From: CAZNRY01 sp964575675
GTDB lineage: Bacteria > Eisenbacteria > RBG-16-71-46 > CAIMUX01 > VGJL01
Direction: 5' to 3'
Assembly: GCA_964575675.1 (NCBI GenBank)
Contig: CAZNRY010000138.1
Coordinates: 1-10,926, forward strand
DNA length: 10,926 nt
Shown here piece after piece: positions 6,400 to 10,926 of the stretch. The notes beneath the pieces are model-generated. The model was not told the origin of the DNA, did not search any database, and saw only the letters and a list, made by a program, of their open reading frames with translations. The translations under genes and the position numbers were made by a program. Within the stretch, counting starts at the first letter, position 1. Each line of letters opens with the position of its first letter.

Positions 6400-7573
6400 A
6401 ACGATTACATTGATCGCGGCGATCTGCGTGATTGGTCACCTGGCCGAATCCCGGGCGGCCGATCCCCCGCCGCCAGTCGCTCTCGGCCTCACGGCCCGAT
6501 TCGGCGCCGGATACGACTCGAATGTCTATCGCGAGTCCTCGACCCCGAGAGAGGGAACGCTGTTCCCGTACGCCGCGCGTCTCTCGTGCGGGATCAGCCC
6601 CTCGATCCGTACACGTGTTTCGGGGATCCTGCATGGCGCAGGATCCGCCTATCCGGCCCCGGTCAGCAGCGGGAGCACGCGGGAAATCGCATTCGATCTC
6701 GTCCTCGACCATCGCCTGATCGGCGGGGATCGGCGCTTCGTCCGCTCTCGCTCTCTCGATTTCTCGCTCACGGGATCGGTGGAGGAGCGAAGAAAGACGT
6801 ACTTCTCCAGGACCGCCGGGGAGGAATTCGTCGCGGTAGTCAACGGAGACACGATCTCGCTGGGGCGTCGCTACAACTATCGGCAAGGTGATCTTCGGGG
6901 CGAGCTGACCATGCGCTGGCCGCGTTCGACCCAGTGGGGCCTCTTGGGGGAGTTCACGGGACGAGACTACATGCAGGACTACGCCGATCTCCCGGGGATC
7001 GACCCCCTCGACTATGGCGAGGCGGGCTGGGGGGGGAGGATCCGCCACGATCTCCGCCTGCCCGTACGGCTCGAGTTGGCGTACGGCCGCTCACGGCTCG
7101 ACTACGATTCGCTGACGTCCCGGGATTTCGACGGCAACGTGATGCCGGGCCATGTTCAATCGTTCGACTACGAGACGGCGGGCGGCGCCATTCAATCCCG
7201 TGACCTCGGTTGGGGGCAGGGGCGGCTAGAGATCGATCGAAAGACCCGAACCGATCGTTTTATGGGTTACTACGACTACCGCCAGTGGACGGTGCAAGTG
7301 GGCCTCATGTGGCTCTTGAGGGATCGCTTCTCAGTCAATTTCGAGCCGAGCTACGTTCACAGGGAGTACAAGCGTGCCCACGTCGGGTACAACCCGGTCC
7401 GGCCGCTCCGCGACGATTTCGATCGCTCCTTGTCCGTGGAGCTGATCTATCAAATGCAGCACGGACAGGAGCTCATTCTACGCGCCACTCGGGAGAGCAC
7501 GACCGAGCGGAATCCTGCATACACTTTCCAACGTTTCCGTAGCTGGGTCGGCTACGGGATTAAACTCAGGTAG
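6389..7573 (+). CDS. Predicted outer-membrane beta-barrel protein
   Basis: A 394-residue protein with a clear signal peptide (LPRTITLIAAICVIGHLAES, cleavage near SRA-A, about residue 23). The mature part opens with LGLTARFGAGYDSNVYRESS, a first-strand pattern common in outer-membrane barrels including SLAM-like (DUF560) proteins. The remainder is rich in alternating polar/aromatic strands with many Tyr, Trp, Arg and Asp (for example YYDYRQWTVQVGLMWLL and FSVNFEPSYVHREYKR) and lacks hydrophobic helices. About 370 mature residues would suit roughly 14-16 strands. The last strand (WVGYGIKLR) does not end in the aromatic residue usual for BAM substrates. Start choice: GGAAGG (6371-6376) precedes the ATG at 6389 by 12 bases; the in-frame ATG at 6377 is too close to it. 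It overlaps the TPR gene by 11 bp. I recognise no exact family. Confidence 0.75.
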   Translation: MLPRTITLIAAICVIGHLAESRAADPPPPVALGLTARFGAGYDSNVYRESSTPREGTLFPYAARLSCGISPSIRTRVSGILHGAGSAYPAPVSSGSTREIAFDLVLDHRLIGGDRRFVRSRSLDFSLTGSVEERRKTYFSRTAGEEFVAVVNGDTISLGRRYNYRQGDLRGELTMRWPRSTQWGLLGEFTGRDYMQDYADLPGIDPLDYGEAGWGGRIRHDLRLPVRLELAYGRSRLDYDSLTSRDFDGNVMPGHVQSFDYETAGGAIQSRDLGWGQGRLEIDRKTRTDRFMGYYDYRQWTVQVGLMWLLRDRFSVNFEPSYVHREYKRAHVGYNPVRPLRDDFDRSLSVELIYQMQHGQELILRATRESTTERNPAYTFQRFRSWVGYGIKLR

Positions 7574-7577
7574 GAGG
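7572..7577 (+). promoter_or_regulatory. Ribosome-binding site for the repeat-protein gene
   Basis: AGGAGG overlaps the TAG stop of the barrel gene (7571-7573) and ends 4 bases before the ATG at 7582. The shared bases place both genes in one transcript and fix the start of the secreted repeat protein. Confidence 0.65.
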
Positions 7578-7581
7578 ATCC

Positions 7582-9483
7582 ATGCTTCGCAACACGAGAC
7601 GTCCACTGATCGCCCTGCTGGCAGGCATCGCGCTGCTCTCTTCTGTCCCCGCAGTATGGGCGGGGGGAATCGCGGGCACCGTTCGTGACGCCGCCACCCT
7701 GGCTCCCTTGGGCAACATCGACCTGGACCTGTTCGACTCCTCCTTCACCGCGGTCACGATCGTCGGGGACAACACGGCGAGCGATGGCACCTACCTTCTC
7801 TCGCCCGTTCCGGCCGGCGACTACTACCTCCGCGCAGACCCGTCGACTACGCAGGGATACGTCGACCAGTACCATCCGGGCGTCTTCCTGAAGTCGCAGG
7901 CGACCCTCCTCCACGTCAACGACGTCGGGACAGTGATCGTAGACTTCAATCTCAGCGGGGGTGCGACGATCTCGGGCCACATCAGTGATATCGCAACGGG
8001 GCTCCCCCTCGAGCTCGTGGACTTGGACGTCTACGCGTGGGACAAGTCGTACATCAGCAGCGTGAATGCCGCCACCGACGCGACCGGCAACTACGCGATC
8101 GGATGTTTCCCGCCGGGGAACTTCTATGTGCGCGCGAATCCCGCACCTGCGGACCTCTACGTCAACCAGTTCTACAATGGAAAGCTGAGCCTCTCGCTGG
8201 CCGATCCGGTCGCAGTCTCCGGGACGGGCAACTTCCCGAACATCAACTTCGCCCTCTCGCGAGCAGGCACGATCACCGGATTCGTAAGCAGTTCCCCGGG
8301 CAGTCTGCCGCTGGCCGCGATCGACATGGATCTCTTCGATGCGGCCGGGGTCTTCGTTTCCTACACGGACGCGACCACGGCGGCCGACGGCTCCTACCTC
8401 TTCGATCCCATCCTTCCGGGCGACTACTATGTGCAGGCTGATCCGAGCGCGGCCCAGGGGTACATCGATCAGTACTATCCGGGAGTCCTCGATCCACTAT
8501 TGGCCACCCTCGTCCATGTGACCGCCGGCCTGGTGACGGGCGGCATCGACATCGCGCTGCCTCTTGGCGGGATGATTTCCGGCCGCGTGACGAGCGCGGT
8601 CACCGGTCTTCCGATCGCCGGCTTGCGGGTCTCTGTCTTCGACGCCCTGGGGAACCTCGTCTCCGGATATGGGGTCAACTCCGCCGTCGATGGCACCTAT
8701 CTCGCCGGGGCCATGCCCTCCGGCACGTATTTCATGCGCTGTGGGGGCGACAGCCTGAACGGCCTGGCTTATGAGTTCTATTCGAATGTGAAACTTCTGA
8801 GTCTCGCTTTCCCGGTTCTGGCCTCTACGGGAGTTACTGTCCCCGGGATCGACTTCGCCCTGGATCCCGGCGGATGGATCGAGGGAATCGTGCGGATCGA
8901 TCCAGGCGGCCTCCCTCTTGGGAACGTCCCGCTCAAGACCTATGCCTACAACGCCGAGTTCGTGGGAGCGTTGAGCACGAAAACCCGACCGGACGGGTCG
9001 TATCGGATCGGTCCAGTTCCGGCCAGCAGCTATGCGGTCAAGGCCGACCCAACCTTGCTGGGCTCCTACCTCTCTCAGTACTGGAACCATGTCTACGCGT
9101 TCCGCGACGCCGTGCTCCTGTTCATCCATCCCGGAGCCACCACGTCGGCGATCAACTTCGACGTGAGATACATCAGCCCCTCCGATGTCTCCCCGGTCGG
9201 CGCGGCGGCGCGGCGACCAATCGGGGTTGCCCCGAACCCAGTCCGATCGGCAAGCATGATCTCGTTCGACCTCGATTCCGCTCGTCGGGTGAGACTCTCC
9301 GTCTTTGACGTGAGCGGCCGCATGGAGGCGGTCCTACTGGACGAAATCCTCCCGCAAGGACGCCACGCCATTCGGTGGGACGGAGTGGATGATGCCGGCA
9401 GGCCGGTCCCCAACGGGCTCCACCTCGTCCGTCTCGAGACGGCGACCGGGATCACGGAGCAAAAGGCGCTCGTGATCCGGTAG
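7582..9483 (+). CDS. Secreted protein with five carboxypeptidase-regulatory-like (Ig-fold) repeats and a FlgD/type 9-like C-terminal domain
   Basis: A 633-residue protein. Residues 1-27 are a classic signal peptide (LLAGIALLSSVPAVWA, cleavage after Ala27). Residues 28 to about 533 are five tandem units of 100-101 residues, anchored by I-x-G at residues 30, 130, 231, 332 and 433. Each has a DG(S/T)Y strand, then PxGxYYVxADP, then a Tyr-rich (D/N)Q(Y/F)Y segment. These resemble carboxypeptidase-regulatory-like beta-sandwich domains, usually stalk or carbohydrate/protein-binding modules. Residues about 545-633 form a C-terminal domain: APNP at 550-553, VRLSVFDVSGR, HAIRWDGVDDAGRPVPNG, LVRLETATG and a basic end. 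This is the FlgD-Ig/type 9-like domain common on exported FCB proteins. It is the last gene of the operon, 8 bp after the barrel gene, so it may be a cargo or surface partner. No catalytic motif is seen. Confidence 0.85.
   Translation: MLRNTRRPLIALLAGIALLSSVPAVWAGGIAGTVRDAATLAPLGNIDLDLFDSSFTAVTIVGDNTASDGTYLLSPVPAGDYYLRADPSTTQGYVDQYHPGVFLKSQATLLHVNDVGTVIVDFNLSGGATISGHISDIATGLPLELVDLDVYAWDKSYISSVNAATDATGNYAIGCFPPGNFYVRANPAPADLYVNQFYNGKLSLSLADPVAVSGTGNFPNINFALSRAGTITGFVSSSPGSLPLAAIDMDLFDAAGVFVSYTDATTAADGSYLFDPILPGDYYVQADPSAAQGYIDQYYPGVLDPLLATLVHVTAGLVTGGIDIALPLGGMISGRVTSAVTGLPIAGLRVSVFDALGNLVSGYGVNSAVDGTYLAGAMPSGTYFMRCGGDSLNGLAYEFYSNVKLLSLAFPVLASTGVTVPGIDFALDPGGWIEGIVRIDPGGLPLGNVPLKTYAYNAEFVGALSTKTRPDGSYRIGPVPASSYAVKADPTLLGSYLSQYWNHVYAFRDAVLLFIHPGATTSAINFDVRYISPSDVSPVGAAARRPIGVAPNPVRSASMISFDLDSARRVRLSVFDVSGRMEAVLLDEILPQGRHAIRWDGVDDAGRPVPNGLHLVRLETATGITEQKALVIR
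7663..9178 (+). repeat. Five tandem ~300-bp coding repeats (protein-level)
   Basis: Units begin near 7663, 7963, 8266, 8569 and 8872, each 300-303 bp, coding for the five beta-sandwich repeats. Similarity is clear in protein but eroded in DNA, so the duplication is old. Units 1 and 3 resemble each other most (QGYVDQYHPGV and QGYIDQYYPGV). Units 2 and 4 share a different ending (FYNGKLSLSLADPV and FYSNVKLLSLAFPV). Unit 5 leans toward the 1/3 type (SQYW...AVLLFIHPG). The pattern is A-B-A-B-A. Confidence 0.8.
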
Positions 9484-9509
9484 ACTCCTCTGCCGCTTCG
9501 CCGGGGCAG

Positions 9510-9545
9510 GGCGGGATGGTCGGGCAAATCCCGAGCCATTCCGCC
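9510..9545. terminator. Hairpin between convergent genes, possible bidirectional transcription-end structure
   Basis: The arms 9510-9524 (GGCGGGATGGTCGGG) and 9530-9545 (CCCGAGCCATTCCGCC) pair over about 15 positions with one G-T pair and one bulge, around a 5-base loop (CAAAT). It lies between the stop of the + strand operon (9483) and the stop of the minus-strand penicillin-binding gene (9592), where a shared terminator is expected. No T-run follows on either strand, so it is not a textbook intrinsic terminator. It could instead mark a Rho-dependent end or protect 3' ends. Confidence 0.45.
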
Positions 9546-9591
9546 GCCCGGAGACCCGAGCGGCGAGGGCGGAACGTGGCCGAGGGCAGTC

Positions 9592-10926
9592 CTACAGGTG
9601 GAACAACCTCTTGATCTCCTGCAGGAACCCGCCGCCGTGGCGGTCGCAGTCCTCGATCGGCTGCGTCCCCGCAATGAACTCCTCGTCCCGAAAATCGGGA
9701 CAGCCCGCGGTCGCGATCATCCCGCTCTCGGGATCGATGACGGCGGTCACGATCCCCGGAGGGCGGGTGAAGCCGCCGTCGCCCTGCTTGCTGACGGTCT
9801 CATTCATGATGAGCGACCAGATCGGCAGCGCCGCAGCCGCCCCCGACAGATCGAGGAACTCGCGACGATCGAAGCCGACCCAGACCCCCGCGACGCGGCG
9901 CGGCGTGTAGCCGACGAACCAGGCGTCGCGGTAGTCGTCGGTCGTCCCGGTCTTGCCCGCAACGACGCCACGCACTCCCAGGCTGCGCGCCCGCCAGGCC
10001 GTGCCCCCTTCGTCGATCACCCCCTGGAGAATCCGGGTCACGAGGTAGGCTTCCTGTGGAGCCGTTCCGGGAGGGTTCTCGAGGTCGGATAGCGGGACCT
10101 CCCTGCCGTCCCGATCGAGGATCCCGCGCAGCAGGGTCGTCGCCCGAGCGACGCCACCGGCCGCCAATGCAGCATAAGCGCCCGTGATCTCGAGCAGATT
10201 CACCTCCGAGGCCCCGAGGCTGAGCGCGGGATACTCCTGCAATGGAGTTCGGATTCCAAGATCACGCGCAACCGCCGCGACGCGGTCGATCCCCACCTCG
10301 TTCCCCACGCGAGCGGTGGGGACATTGAGCGAGTGCTCGAGCGCATAGCGCGCCGTCACCACCCCGCGGTACTGGCGGTCATAGTTCTGCGGCCGCCAGA
10401 CCTTCCTCCCTGCGCGCAACTCGAACGGCTCGTCCGGTATCAGGGTCGCCGGGGTCCAGGTACCCCCGCCCTTCCTGCGCGGGTTGCGGAAGGCGGCCAG
10501 GTAGACGAACGGCTTGAAAAGCGAGCCCGGCTGCCTCTGGGCGTCGACAGCCCTGTTGAAAGGACTCGCCACGTAATCGCGTCCGCCGACCAGGGCGCGG
10601 ACCTCGCCGTTCGCTGGGTCGAGCACGACGACGGCGCCCTGGAGCGGGCTTTTCTTGCGCTTGAGCTTCTTGTGATCGTTCTCGAGATCTTTGATCCCCT
10701 TCCGCAAAGCCCGCACCGCCGCCGACTGATCCCGAGGGTCGAGGGTCGTGAAGATCGCCATCCCCCGCCGCTCGAGGGTTCCCTTCGGGGCGCGCCGCCC
10801 CACCCCCGCCCGCCCCGCCCCGGAGAAATTCGCCCGACCCGACCGCCGGTCCGGAGGGGCCCCGGGCGGGAAGGGGCTTAAAAGAGCCCAGGCGGGCCCC
10901 CCACCGCCCGCACACCTACTGTGCCC
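9592..10926 (-). CDS. Class A penicillin-binding protein (PBP1A-type), C-terminal transpeptidase part, 5' end cut by the window
   Basis: The minus-strand frame runs open from the TAG at 9592-9594 to the window edge. The recognisable part begins near 10760 with MAIFTTLDPRDQSAA, the usual entry to the transpeptidase domain of bifunctional peptidoglycan synthases. Counting from the GTG at 10803, the three active-site motifs are intact: SLFK (Ser94, Lys97), SLN (158-160) and KTGT (284-287). Further support: VVVLDPANGEVRALVGG, PGSLFKPFVYLAAF, DAWFVGYTPRRVAGVWVGFD, and a C-terminal Cys pair in ATAGCPDF and GTQPIEDCD typical of PBP1A tails. The enzyme cross-links peptidoglycan in the periplasm. The N-terminal membrane anchor and glycosyltransferase (GT51) domain should lie beyond 10926. 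The GTG at 10803 is unlikely to be the real start. Residues encoded beyond about 10790 are Gly/Pro/Arg-rich and do not look like the expected linker, so a frameshift or sequence error there is possible. Confidence 0.9.
   Translation of the reverse strand, partial: GHSRCAGGGGPAWALLSPFPPGAPPDRRSGRANFSGAGRAGVGRRAPKGTLERRGMAIFTTLDPRDQSAAVRALRKGIKDLENDHKKLKRKKSPLQGAVVVLDPANGEVRALVGGRDYVASPFNRAVDAQRQPGSLFKPFVYLAAFRNPRRKGGGTWTPATLIPDEPFELRAGRKVWRPQNYDRQYRGVVTARYALEHSLNVPTARVGNEVGIDRVAAVARDLGIRTPLQEYPALSLGASEVNLLEITGAYAALAAGGVARATTLLRGILDRDGREVPLSDLENPPGTAPQEAYLVTRILQGVIDEGGTAWRARSLGVRGVVAGKTGTTDDYRDAWFVGYTPRRVAGVWVGFDRREFLDLSGAAAALPIWSLIMNETVSKQGDGGFTRPPGIVTAVIDPESGMIATAGCPDFRDEEFIAGTQPIEDCDRHGGGFLQEIKRLFHL

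Noticed and set aside
5780..7048. Minus-strand open frame of 422 codons across the TPR/barrel junction
   Set aside because: Covers two well-supported + strand genes and has low-complexity Ser/Arg/Pro composition; judged a shadow.
7663..9178. Possible CRISPR or satellite-type DNA repeat
   Set aside because: The periodicity is 300-303 bp, diverged in DNA and explained by protein domain duplication; no short direct repeats with spacers are present.
10379..10915. Alternative minus-strand frame starting near the right edge
   Set aside because: Runs out of frame with the clear transpeptidase motifs and is low-complexity. It might contain a piece of the true N-terminal part if there is a frameshift, but I cannot show it.

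Overview
This is a GC-rich bacterial window with strong third-position G/C bias and Gram-negative envelope genes: an outer-membrane-barrel-like protein, secreted proteins with cleavable signal peptides, and a class A penicillin-binding protein. The secreted protein at 7582-9483 ends in a FlgD-like/type 9-like C-terminal domain (APNP, then VFDVSGR, WDG and NGLHLVRLE). That domain style is common in the FCB superphylum and in GC-rich candidate phyla such as Eisenbacteria. I infer an uncultured lineage of that kind; the sequence alone does not prove the taxon. The window may be a whole contig, because it has an odd length, the right-hand gene is cut off, and the sequence near the right edge is very G/C-homopolymeric.

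Layout: (1) 110-2192, two genes on the + strand: a TetR-type regulator and an ADP-ribosylglycohydrolase-family protein with an unusual RGG-rich C-terminal tail. (2) 2193-2441, an A/T-richer gap that probably holds the promoter of the next operon. (3) 2442-9483, five + strand genes packed head to tail (4-bp overlap, 4-bp overlap, 11-bp overlap, 8-bp gap). In order they encode a transglutaminase-like protein fused to multiple membrane helices, an ATP-grasp amidoligase of the RimK-related family, a membrane-anchored TPR protein, an outer-membrane beta-barrel-like protein, and a secreted protein with five ~100-residue repeats. (4) 9484-9591, a convergent gap with a strong hairpin. (5) 9592-10926, minus strand, the transpeptidase half of a class A penicillin-binding protein, cut by the window edge.

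The five-gene operon is the main point of interest. The ATP-grasp ligase plus transglutaminase-like membrane protein is a known but functionally unresolved gene pair. Here it is coupled to parts that span the rest of the envelope: a periplasm-facing TPR protein, an outer-membrane barrel, and a repeat protein carrying a surface/secretion-type tail. One reading is a system that makes or attaches a peptide-like (amide-linked) modification in the cytoplasm, processes it at the inner membrane, and delivers a product or the repeat protein to the cell surface. That is inference from gene order and domain recognition, not a demonstrated pathway.
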